A stretch of DNA of 64,000 nt from Anas platyrhynchos (taxonomy: Eukaryota; Chordata; Aves; Anseriformes; Anatidae). Positions within the stretch are counted from its first letter, which is position 1, and each line of letters opens with the position of its first letter. Of the stretch, positions 54,731 through 64,000 are shown piece by piece. The translations under genes were made by a program, and so were the position numbers. The stretch lies in NCBI RefSeq assembly GCF_047663525.1, contig NC_092606.1, positions 3,718,501-3,782,500 of the forward strand. The letters run 5' to 3'. Below the pieces are notes generated by a model that was not told the DNA's origin, ran no database searches, and saw nothing but the letters and a program-made list of their open reading frames with translations.

Positions 54731-56228
54731 AGCAATAAGCTCATCACACCACAGGGCCCTGGGCAGACTGCACAAGCTGCCAGGAGGCAGAGGCGGCTTC
54801 TCCAGTGCTGGGAACGCTCAACACCGGGCCACCACTGAGAAATGTTGCACCCAGAGCCAGGCTGGGATGTGCTCACCTTGTTGGGTGTCCCCCTGCTCCC
54901 GAGGCAGCCACACAGAGCAGCCCACCCTCCTCCTCAGTCTGAGGGCTCCTCTCACAGCAGCCTCCAAGGACAGGCGATGAATCTCCCTGCAGCTGCTTCT
55001 TCCTGACCTAAATTACCTGCTGCCCCCCCCTCTGCTCACAGGTGTGCTCCAAGGAGCCGTAACGTGGAGATCACTGTGTCCTGCATGGCAGCAGCTGCAG
55101 ACTGAGCTGCGTGCCAGCAACCAGCCTGCTGTGGCACAACTGTGAAGCCCTCACATGACACCACCATTAGGAAACACCGTGGAGGCTTCATCCTGCCTCC
55201 CAGGGCAGCGTTTCGGCTTTATTTGGGACAAGAACTCTGCTTACAATCCCTGCCTCATGAAATGAAGTTCTAAGGTTCTCTTGCACCCACTACAATCTGC
55301 CCTTCCCCATTCTCTGCCACCGTTGCACAACACCAACCTAAGGCCAACCAAGAAAGAAGATGACTCATTAAAAAAAAGGAAGGGAAAAATGAAAGTTACC
55401 TTCAGAGCAGCTTCTCTCCCAGCTGGTCTCCCAGTGCAAGCAGGAACAGGGACAAGCCCTTCCCCTGACACAGCTGGAGCACTCTCCTCCCACGACAGGA
55501 TATCTGGCTCTGGCCCAGGGCTTAGATAACAAGGCACCCTTTACCCAGATATATCCTCGTGCTGCGAATACACAAGCCTTGAATCGCAGCTTGTTGCTCT
55601 GCACGGGAGGCAGCACTGCTCCTTTTTGTCACTTGGGTTCACTGAAGCACAGGGACAGGCAGCAGGGACCCTCGATGGCCTCTCCAGCACAGGGCGCAGC
55701 CGCGCTGCTGCGTGTTGTTTGCCATCAAGAGGCACGCAAGCAGCCGTGCTCGTCCCAGGAGGACTGGCAGTGCTGCGATGGCAGCGTTTCAGCTGGGGCA
55801 GTGACTCAGAGGCCTGTGCCTGATTGCAAGACCACGTGGCTTTGCTCTGATTCAGAGCATGAAGCCAGGGGATGTTTTTGTGTGCTGCTGCAGCTGCCGG
55901 GAGTCAACAACACAGAGCCTGCGCTATCGTCCAGGTGAAAGCAAATCCCAAACTGGCACCTGCGGGTGGGAGACATGGGATGGATGGATTTCCACGGGGC
56001 AGGAGCAGAAATGGTCCAGCCAGTCAGACTGATCGTTCCCCAAGAGCAGGGAGACCACTGCACTGAGGATCTGTGTTTCTGTCCTGGGGCATGTCTGTTA
56101 ATCAGCTTGACACCTTGCAACACGTCTGTAATGTTTGGCCAGCACCAGGAGTGGCAGAGGACAGGCAGGATTCCACAGGAGACTGCAGCGACTTTACCAC
56201 ACTTGCTTCATTATTTAAGTTCTTAGCA

Positions 56229-56371
56229 TTTATTTTGTACTTGCAAAATATATAATTAAAAATAGTTATTGTATGGATTTTCACCAGACATGAAGAAATC
56301 CCACCTCCTGCACAGCGAATACAATTTTCTAAGAATTACTTCCTCTTCCTTTCATCACTTTAAATTTTATT
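56229..56371 (-). terminator. ALDH3A2: Candidate poly(A) signals for ALDH3A2 copy B
   Basis: TTTATT at 56,229-56,234 and 56,366-56,371 read as AATAAA on the minus strand, in an AT-rich tract. They are the best placed signals between the two ALDH copies. The 3' UTR they would serve is not proven. Confidence 0.35.
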
Positions 56372-57255
56372 TAAACAACATTTACTAAGTCCTTTCATCT
56401 TAAATTTCTCCAGTATTGTCTCCCCAAGCTAGAACAGGTCCCCTGTTATAACCCAGTGCAAGATTATAGCAGACCCAGAAGCTCAAACACAAAGGAGTAC
56501 ACGCACTTCCTGTAATTGTTTCCTCTTCAAAGACTCCAACCAGGAACAGGTTTTTCATGATTACCACTTCTCTCTACAGGCCATGAAGTTGTTTTTTTTT
56601 TTTGTTTTTTTTTTTGTACAAGCATAAGATATTCTTATTAGTAAAATATGAGCAGCGCATAATCTTCTTTGTTAGCTTCTAATTGTCAAATAATTGTTAA
56701 GAGGCACGTGGTGAAAACCAGAGCCCCAAAAAGGGTGGCAGTCTGCATCACCTGACCGACTATGGATGATTCTTGCTCATAGGGATCTGGGAATATTTCA
56801 CCTCAATTAGAAGGCAAGCTTGGTTTATTCATAACCTTCACTATGGGCACAAATCATCAGCGAGCACAGCAGGAGCACAGCCTCAGACTTGTCACCAAGA
56901 GGGTGGCTGTTTGGAGCACGACAGAAGAGCAACCATCCCAAAAAACGCAGGGAAAACGTCAGCCCAGTGACAGCTGAAACTTGAGCTCCTGTTTGTCACT
57001 GAAAGAAGTGAAGCAGTTTGGTGTAAGACACAGGGTGCGTGTTCCTGGAAGCTGTGCTCTGCATGGCACGGGCTGGTGGTAGGTACTGGTGTCTCTTGCT
57101 CTTCTGTTCTCCTTTTGAGAGCTTGTACCCAAAGGTCCCTTTCTTTCATTACGGCCTTTTAGTAAACATGAGTCCAAGGCTTCTCCCTGTTTAGTGCCTT
57201 CCCAGGGCTACTCTTTGTGCTCAACAGCTCACTGAAATAATCCAGCTCAAAAAGG

Positions 57256-57273
57256 AAAAAAAAAAAAAAAAAG
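57256..57273. repeat. Poly(A) tract, 18 bp
   Basis: This pure A run lies in the inter-ALDH region. It could be a relic retroposon tail; no body is recognised. Confidence 0.7.
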
Positions 57274-58739
57274 ACTTAAAGAAATAGACTCAAAGTGAGC
57301 ACTCAGAATATCTTGCACATGGGTTACGGTGTCTTCTCCTCTCTTCACTAGTAAGCCATCTGTGAAAGCAAAAAACACCACCGTCCTGTGATAAAGTTGT
57401 TGAAACAAAACCATTTGTCTTTTTAGAACAGCATGAAGCAAAGCCCCTTCCTTCCCTTCTGCTTCCCCAGGGTGTCACTGGCACCAGCTCACCCGCCTCC
57501 TGTCCCCACAGCATGCACACACTGCTGGTTATCTTGGACACTGAATGAGCTCTGAGTGCTACCAGGGAAAGCATTGCTCTCTGGTGTCAGGGGGAACCTC
57601 TCCAAGCCCCACATTCACTACTCTAGCAAAGCTTCACCCAATTTCAAACCAGGTCTGCACACAGGAAAAGAAAAAGATGCCTACCTCACTGTAACAGCAA
57701 CAGCAGAGCTCTGAAACCTGCTGCTCCTTAACACCCACTGAGCCAGCCCAGCCTCTGAACAGCCAGCACAATCAAGAGAGCTTTTCTCTTCAGCACAGAC
57801 TGGTGACTCTGAGAAAACCCAAATGATTTCAAGATGCTGTGAGTTCCCCCTCTTCACTGAGAAGTCATTCACCTAGGCAGGGCTTGCTTCCCTGGCTGTT
57901 ACTGCAAGGCCTGAGCCAGTTGTTGGCTCTTGCACTTCCTCCTGCACTCAAATGTGGAGACAGGTGATTTCCTCCTGCTGGTTGGGCTCCTGCACTTCCC
58001 CTCACAGCAGTAACAACGCGGAACAACAAACTGCCAGCTCCTTTTTGAGCAATGGCTGCTCCCTTAAGGCTACTAAATCCCCAGGGCAGTGCCAGGAAGG
58101 ATGCTCAGCTAAGCTTTGTGAGAAGCAGCCACACAGGCACGCATAGCGCCTGGTCTGCAGCCACAGAGAACCAATGTGAGGCAAGCTTGGAGATGCAGAT
58201 CTTATTGCTCCATCTCAGGAGGCATCCTGAGTCCTCCAGCTGCTGCTAGCAGGCTTCTGCTTCCTGCACAGACGTGAGGACATCCAATCCTTCCTCGTTA
58301 CCCAACTGGAAACAGGGGAGGAAAGATAAATAACTGAGCTGAGGTCAGAAAGGGGCTGCAACCAGGCAATGAACAAGAGCTTGTCACAGACCTCAGCTTT
58401 ATATCACAGCCCTATGCACTGCCCTGCTGAAGCAAGCCCTGAAAATGAAATCACACCTAAGAGACCTGTCCAAAATACACCAAACTCTGTGTACCTCTGC
58501 AGGGAGTTTCTCAGAGGTGTCACCACCCAGGGCAGAGCAAGAAATAGTACAGAAACCTAGGAAATTTCTCTAAGGACATTCCTATTCTAGATATCATATG
58601 CAAGAGTGAAAACAGATTTTAGCTATTTCAGATAGGCCAGATATCGTGTCAGGACAAAAAACAAACAAACAGGCCAGGCTCTAAGAAAGGACTGCAATTG
58701 CAAAACTGGCAGCAGATAAGATGAATTGTACACGCACTC

Positions 58740-59054
58740 GGGTAGAGAGCAAAGAGCCAAAGCTCACCTTTATCACCACTGCTGCCACAACCCCCAGCAG
58801 GGCCAAGAAGATCAGTCCCAAGCGGCCCTTGTTAAACCGCTTCAAAACGAAGAACTTGGCCCAATCCAGCTTCTTCTGGCTGCCAGGTGGGTACCGGAGT
58901 TTATTTGTGCCCTCCATCTTCAGGTCCTTGATCAAGCAGGCGCGGTGGTGGGAGAAGGTCTCAAAGCTGTGCTTGCCGTGGTAGGCGCCCATCCCGCTGT
59001 TCCCTGGGACACACAACCAAGCCAGGTCACACCACAGGCTTGGCAGGCCAAGCC
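58740..59054. repeat. Exon 9 segment near-identical to copy A
   Basis: This is the partner of 50,240-50,541. Similarity starts and stops abruptly at both ends, while the surrounding intron and downstream DNA do not align. Confidence 0.8.
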
Positions 59055-62000
59055 TTTGGCTACTTGTGGCCACCAGCACGGCAAGCAGGAACACAGGAAA
59101 GTTTCCAGTGCTGGCCAGCTGCAGTGCAAGTTATCTACCTGCATTTTGGCTTGCTGCAGTTCTAAAGCACAACTTTTTCCCTATATTCCTGCTGGGAGGC
59201 TGTGTCCTTCCTCTCCACAGAACCTCTCAGTCTCTAAGATGTCCACCTGCACTCCATTTCTCATCTTCCCCACACCCCTTTGACCACACAGACTCCAGGA
59301 TTTCAGTGTGTCCCTGTAGGTGCTGTTCCCTATGCATCTGAGCCATGCCCAGCACTCCCCTGGATCTTGCTCCCTCCCTCAAAACTCCACATGTGCCTCT
59401 GAGACCTGACCCATGCTGAGTGAAAAGGGTTTCTCCTGAGCTCCCTGGCAGGGTACACCTCAGCTTCTCAGTCCCCACACAGTGTTTGATGGTCACAGCA
59501 GAAGAACACCACTGCCTCGCCACCAGTTTGTGAGCACCGTGACATCCAAACCCTTTTCTGGAAAGCTCAACTAGCTTCCTGGAAAACTAATAAAAAGAAA
59601 TTAAATGAATCTGCACTAAATGCTTCAATCCTCCCAACAACACATACCAAACATACTTCCCTCTCTTGGCCCCTCTCCTAAGGGACTTGTAGGATCTGTG
59701 GTTGTTATTGAGTCCTGCTATACAAAGACCCTTCCCATGTGACAGACGCAGAGTACCGGGCACAAGCCAACCACTGCAGTGCTGTGGCACAAGCACCAAG
59801 TCACAACACTTAAGGAGCCCCAGAAACTCACCGACACCACCAAAGGGTAAGGTTGAGAGGAAGAAATGCATGATGACATCATTTCCAGTAACGCCCCCAC
59901 TGGAGGTTTCTGAGATGACTCTCTTGATTACCTGACAGAAGAAAAAACAACAACAAAATTACAAAGGCCCAGCAGAGACCAGACGACATCAATCAGCACT
60001 GGGAAGGGAGCCATGCGACAACAGGCCCTCACGTTCACTTTCTCTGGCTGACACCTCACTCCACAAAACACTAATTGAAATGGAAAAGCTGGAAACACAA
60101 GAACCCTCCTCCACAGCAAAACATTCAAAGTCCCTAGGATCACTGCATGGTGACCTGGATTCCAAGCAGGAAATTCAGCCTTTTATCCACCCCTGTTTCA
60201 CAACACCAGGTAGATCCTGACTGCTTCAGCATGTGCCCTGGGGGCTCTGGCAACTCTGCCTGCGGACACGCCTGTCCCACAGGACACAAAAGCTGCAATC
60301 CACCCACAAACAGCAGCCAACAGGGCCCAGCACCGAGCTGGGCCTGGGACGGCTGCACCCAGCATCGAGCCACACAGAGCCCTGACCCACCTTCTTGTCG
60401 TTGGAGAAGACATAGAGGGCAAGGGGCTTCTCCCGACCGTTGATGAACTCAATGGCTTCGTCCACGCCCTTCACTGACACAATCGGAAGCACCGGCCCAA
60501 AGATCTCCTCCTCCATCACCTTGGACTCCGCAGAAACGTCCGTCAGGATGGTGGGTGCTGAGGCAAGCGGGAGGGCACACAGGGCATGAGGTCAGCAGCA
60601 CAGCACATGGGGTCCGCCACAGGGCCTCTGCCCACCACGCGCCACAGCTACCTATGAAGCAGGAGGCCTCATCCGTCTCTCCCCCGTGCGCGATCTTCTG
60701 GCCTTCCAGCAGGCTCACGATCCTCCTGAAGTGGCGCTTGTTGACGATCCTCTCGTAATCCGGAGACTTCTTCACGTCTTCCCCATAGAACTCCTGGCAA
60801 AGGGCAGAGCAGAACCAAAGCCCTTCACTCACCTGCAGCACGGCCACGGCTCCGGGGCCTCCGTGTCACAAACTGACACCTCCGAGGTGACAGCGGCCAC
60901 AGCACGAGAGCCTCCGCGCTCACCTGCAGAGTTGCCTTAATGTTCTCCACCACCTGGCTCTGGATGGACGGCTCGCACAGGATGTAGTCCGGGGCAATGC
61001 AGGTTTGCCCACAGTTCATGTACTTCCCCCATGTTATCCGCCTGCAGCAACAGGGACACTCAGCCCCCTCCAGTCCCCACCGCCACCCCACCGTCACCTA
61101 TGAGCCCGTAGCGGCCCAGACACATTCACCTGCCCCAGCCCCAGTGTTTAGCCCCTGCCCTGGGCCCATGACAGCCCGACCTGCAGGCGACGGCCAGGTC
61201 GCAGTCCTTGTCGATGTAGCAGGGGCTCTTCCCACCCAGCTCCAGGGTGACGGGCGTCAGGTGCTTGGCAGCCGCTGCCATCACGATTTTGCCCACGGCG
61301 GTGTTCCCGGTGTACAGGATGTGGTCGAATCTCTGCTTCAGCAGCTCCGTTGTCTCAGGCACTCCTCCTGTGACCACCGGGTACAGCTCCTGCAGGGACA
61401 AGAGACACTCACACCGACCCTGTCTCAAAGCAAGTACATCCAGAGAGCAGCTCTCCATGAGGCAAACTCGCTTTTGGGCTAGACTGCAACCTGGGCTCCT
61501 TCTAACCACGTAAAACTCCACTGATTGCACTGCCCCATACAAACTAGGAAGAAACTGAGTTGGAGGCCTGGGCTGAGTCCGGCTGTAGAGATGCTTCCAG
61601 GCTTTGAAGCCTACAGCACTGGTGACCTGCAGGATCTCCCCTAGCCTGGGGCAGCTGCACTGGAGCAGCCAAGAGATACCGATGAACAACACACCTTATG
61701 CAAAGCTGTACTCACCCGGTCCAGGTACTGAGGGAGGATATCAGCAATCAGCTGGGACGTGTGCTCACTGACCTCTGACGGCTTCACCACTACCGCATTG
61801 CCTAGGACACAAACCCAGTGCTGCTGCTCAACCTTTGTGCTCCTCTCACCTCCCACAGCCCCCACACAGACCCCACAGGGGACCTGGGCCACACGTGGGT
61901 CCCCACCTGCTGCGATGGCCCCGATCAGTGGCTGCATGACCAGGACGAAGGGGTAGTTCCAGGCACCGATCACCAGCACCACCCCCAGCGGCTCGGGGTA

Positions 62001-62562
62001 GATGTACGCCTCATCCCGCATCGTCAGCAGGTTCTTCTTCACCGGCTGAGGGGCTGCCCAGGATGGCAGCTTCTCCATGACCAGGGCCAGCTCCACCAGC
62101 ACTCCCATGATCTCATGGCTGTACGCGTTGTGCCCGCTCTGCAACGACAGGCAGCTTGCAAAGAGTGCTGACAGCGGGCACCCATGGGTGGCCCCTGAGC
62201 TCATCCAGCTGCACAAGCGCCGTTCAAGGCCAGGGTCACTGGGTCCTGGCCATGCTGATCCCGTGGGTGCCACCCTGCCCACGGCAGGGGGTCGGAGCTG
62301 GATGGTCTTTAAGCCCACACCCTTTCACCACTCAACGAGCAGGATGCAACCCAGGGGCTGCCGCTTTTCCCCCAGCTGCCAACCGCCCCTGCGCACAGAC
62401 CTTGTGCAGATCCGACTGCAGGGCCGCCAGGATCTCCTTCTCCTTCTCCCGCACCATCCGCTCCAGGTTCTTCAGCTGCTGCAGCCTGAACTCCAGCGAG
62501 CGGCACCGTCCCGAGCTGAAGGCCGCCCTGGCCCTCCCCACGACCTGCTGCATCCTCTCCAT
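58768..62562 (-). CDS. ALDH3A2: Fatty aldehyde dehydrogenase, ALDH3A2 type, copy B (last exon unresolved)
   Basis: Coding exons in order of transcription: 62401-62562, 61907-62138, 61716-61801, 61181-61389, 60924-61041, 60652-60793, 60391-60557, 59832-59931, 58768-59003. The lengths equal those of copy A exon by exon and give 484 codons up to a GT donor after AAVVIK. Landmarks: [22 protein letters not shown] (Glu210), [10 protein letters not shown] (Cys244), EEEIFGP, LPFGGVGNSGMG and a C-terminal anchor (about 466-484). Exon 8 ([20 protein letters not shown]) is closer to mammalian ALDH3A2 than copy A is. If the last donor is ignored the frame continues as [13 protein letters not shown] to a stop at 58,681. 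The true last exon should lie to the left but I could not place it. The start (ATG at 62,562) follows the CpG island. Introns other than intron 7 and intron 8 closely resemble those of copy A. The activity should be NAD+-dependent oxidation of fatty aldehydes on the ER. Confidence 0.87.
60228..62138. repeat. Segment near-identical to copy A (right member of the duplicated block)
   Basis: This is the partner of 51,958-54,315, covering intron 7 (end) to exon 2. The left edge is seen where the AGCATGTGCC word at about 60,229 begins the match. The closest part is exons 5-7. Confidence 0.85.
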
Positions 62563-62960
62563 GCCCGCTGGGCGCTGCGGGGCCGTGCGGGCAGTGCCGG
62601 TGTCCCCCTGTCCCCTGTCCCCGTCCCTCCCTCCCCGGCCGCTCCGCCCCGGAATGGAAGCGGCGCTGGGGGCGGGGCTTTGGCCGCTGGGGGCGGGGCT
62701 TTGGCCGCAGGGGGCGGGGCCAGCGCGGGTTTTCCCGCGGGTCGCGGTCGGGGCCGGCAGCGCCAGGGCCCGGGCAAAGTCCCCCCCGTGCCGGCTGCCT
62801 TATCTAGCAGGGGAGATGGCACGGGGCGGCCCCTCCCCTGACTGCCGTGGCATCACGGCCTTGAGCCGTGGGGCTCTTCCAGCTCCCCCTGCTCCGGGGG
62901 GACGCAGAGGCTGCGGTCGCTGGCAGCCGAGGAAGAGCCGGGCCCTGAAGTCACACGTGG
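62563..62960 (-). promoter_or_regulatory. ALDH3A2: CpG-island promoter of ALDH3A2 copy B
   Basis: GC-rich, CpG-dense sequence lies directly before the copy B start codon and contains several GC boxes (GGGGCGGGGC and CCGCCCC forms). It lacks a TATA box near the ATG. The ATG follows CCCCGCAG|CGCCCAGC, so a splice acceptor at 62,575-62,576 is possible and the first exon may be non-coding. Confidence 0.65.
62665..62721. repeat. 21-bp GC-box repeats in the copy B promoter
   Basis: Two identical 21-bp units (62,665-62,685 and 62,686-62,706), each with GGGGGCGGGGCTTTGGCC, are followed by a third shortened unit (62,707-62,721). Each holds one Sp1/KLF-type GC box, spaced two helical turns apart. An inverted GC box lies at 62,641-62,650. 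Confidence 0.9.
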
Positions 62961-64000
62961 GGGGGACACGGGCAAAAGAAGCAAGAGCAGGGGGCTGAGC
63001 GGCGAGCAGCGTAACCTTGAGGCAGCTCTCACGTGCTGAACACGAGTCACACATCCAGGGAATGACACTGACCCAAGGCCGGGCTCATTCCCGTGAAATC
63101 AGTCCCGCACCAACTTCCAGGAACTGCAGCGGGTTACTGGGAACTTACTGCAGAGGTGTGACTTGCTGTCATTTCAGATGGTGCACTTCCTCAGGCAGCA
63201 TACCCGACACTCTTACAGAGGCCGTATGTATTATTGTGAAGCTCCTCAGCCAAAACCATGCCCAGCTAATTCTGCACCTGCTCGCTCACCTCGCTGTTGT
63301 GCAGGGCCAGGAGCCAGCTGCTCATGCCCCCAAGATAGGGCTGCAGCAGAGCATTTGCTGTCCAGCAGCTCCCAGGCACCCCACATCTACACCCAGACCC
63401 CCCTGGACCCCTGCTCCCCTCACATCAGCTCCATCTCCACGCTGTTTTCCCAGATCAGCGTCTCTCCAAGGGCAGGACACAAGCTTAATCCCAAGGCGCT
63501 GTGCCTGAGCTGCCGCTCCCCCCGACACAAAGCCTGCCTTTCCTGCAGCTAGGTGGCTTTGCAAACAACTTGCGGGTTGTGGCTCAGCCAGCACATGAAC
63601 ATTTCACAAGCGATTGCACAAACCTCAGCAGTAGCCAGCCTGCGGTGGAAAAGAGTGACAAGCAACTGCCCGTACTTGCACGCAGCAGGCACAATGTAAA
63701 GAAAACCAGGCTGGGCTTGGTGGCTCCTTTGCACTGTGATAGATGAAAAGGAGCTGGGCTCACACTCAACACGACACAAGGAGAAAAAGTGGGAACTTTT
63801 CTCATAGGAGCAACACCTTGTGAACACGCTCTCCTTGATCCTATTTAGCACGCTTGCACACAGGTTATGTTGAAGCTCTGTCCACGTGCCGTGCTGCCTG
63901 AGAGTCCAAAAAAAAATTAGACAAGGGGTTTGTGCTACTGCAGCCAGAGGAAGAGTCTGTGAACTCTGGGAGTGGAGCATTGCGTTGTGTCCTGGGTGTC
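62961..64000. other. Upstream flank of ALDH3A2 copy B, nothing recognised
   Basis: This is mixed-composition DNA to the window edge. Open frames of 129-163 codons (for example 63,017-63,508 on the plus strand) are Ser/Pro-rich, have no recognisable domain and overlap each other in different frames. I see no RNA gene, repeat or promoter of note. Confidence 0.5.

Larger units (their letters stand above)
54731..58767. other. Region between the two ALDH3A2 copies
   Basis: This 4-kb stretch must hold the last exon and 3' UTR of copy B and any upstream exon or promoter of copy A. The middle part (56,200-57,300) is AT-rich and 3'-UTR-like, with T tracts at 56,592-56,603 and 56,605-56,615 and an A18 tract at 57,256-57,273. 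Possible minus-strand acceptors for the copy B last exon lie near 57,873 and 57,702, but neither is convincing. No other gene was recognised. Confidence 0.5.

Noticed and set aside
57681-57872. 64-codon open frame as the last exon of ALDH copy B
   Set aside because: The acceptor at its start has a poor polypyrimidine tract and the tail would be much longer than in copy A or human. It is mentioned only as a possibility.
62077-62998. Plus-strand frames of 254 and 280 codons over ALDH copy B exon 1 and promoter
   Set aside because: They are antisense to well-supported exons and rich in Pro/Gly from the GC-box repeats.

Overview
The window looks like vertebrate nuclear DNA, most likely a bird microchromosome: genes are compact and intron-rich, consensus GT-AG splicing is used throughout, CpG islands sit at promoters, and I recognise no young transposons. 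The proteins match vertebrate families closely. Gene names rest on remembered protein sequences, not on a database search.

Layout. (1) 1-27,880: the 5' end of NXN (nucleoredoxin) on the minus strand. Coding exon 1 is at 27,563-27,880 and everything to its left appears to be intron 1, with no further NXN exon recognised. (2) 28,000-33,200: an intergenic stretch with a CTCF-like site beside the NXN CpG island, traces of ancient repeats and a nested inverted repeat. (3) 33,222-42,375 (+): a complete 17-exon SLC47A1 (MATE1) gene of 562 codons. (4) 44,107-49,039 (+): a complete 17-exon SLC47A2-type gene of 576 codons. Exons 2-15 have the same lengths and phases as in SLC47A1, so the two are tandem paralogues. 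(5) 50,088-54,667 (-): a complete 10-exon fatty aldehyde dehydrogenase gene (ALDH3A2 type, 488 codons; copy A). It ends tail to tail with SLC47A2, with about 60 bp between the predicted poly(A) sites. (6) 58,768-62,562 (-): a second gene of the same type (copy B), with nine exons of identical length, its own CpG-island promoter with 21-bp GC-box repeats, and an unresolved last exon. (7) 62,960-64,000: sequence upstream of copy B with nothing recognised.

Function. SLC47A transporters are apical proton/organic-cation antiporters that export cationic drugs and metabolites. The ALDH3A2-type enzymes are membrane-anchored and oxidise long-chain fatty aldehydes. The cluster is thus a detoxification neighbourhood. 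The order matches the human SLC47A1-ALDH3A2-SLC47A2-ALDH3A1 cluster if one inversion of the middle pair is allowed.

The most interesting signal is in the ALDH pair. Exons and introns around exons 4-7 are almost identical and exon 9 is close, while exon 8 and its surroundings have diverged, which suggests repeated gene conversion. Copy A also has a 42-bp tandem duplication that repeats both the exon 1 splice acceptor and the start codon.
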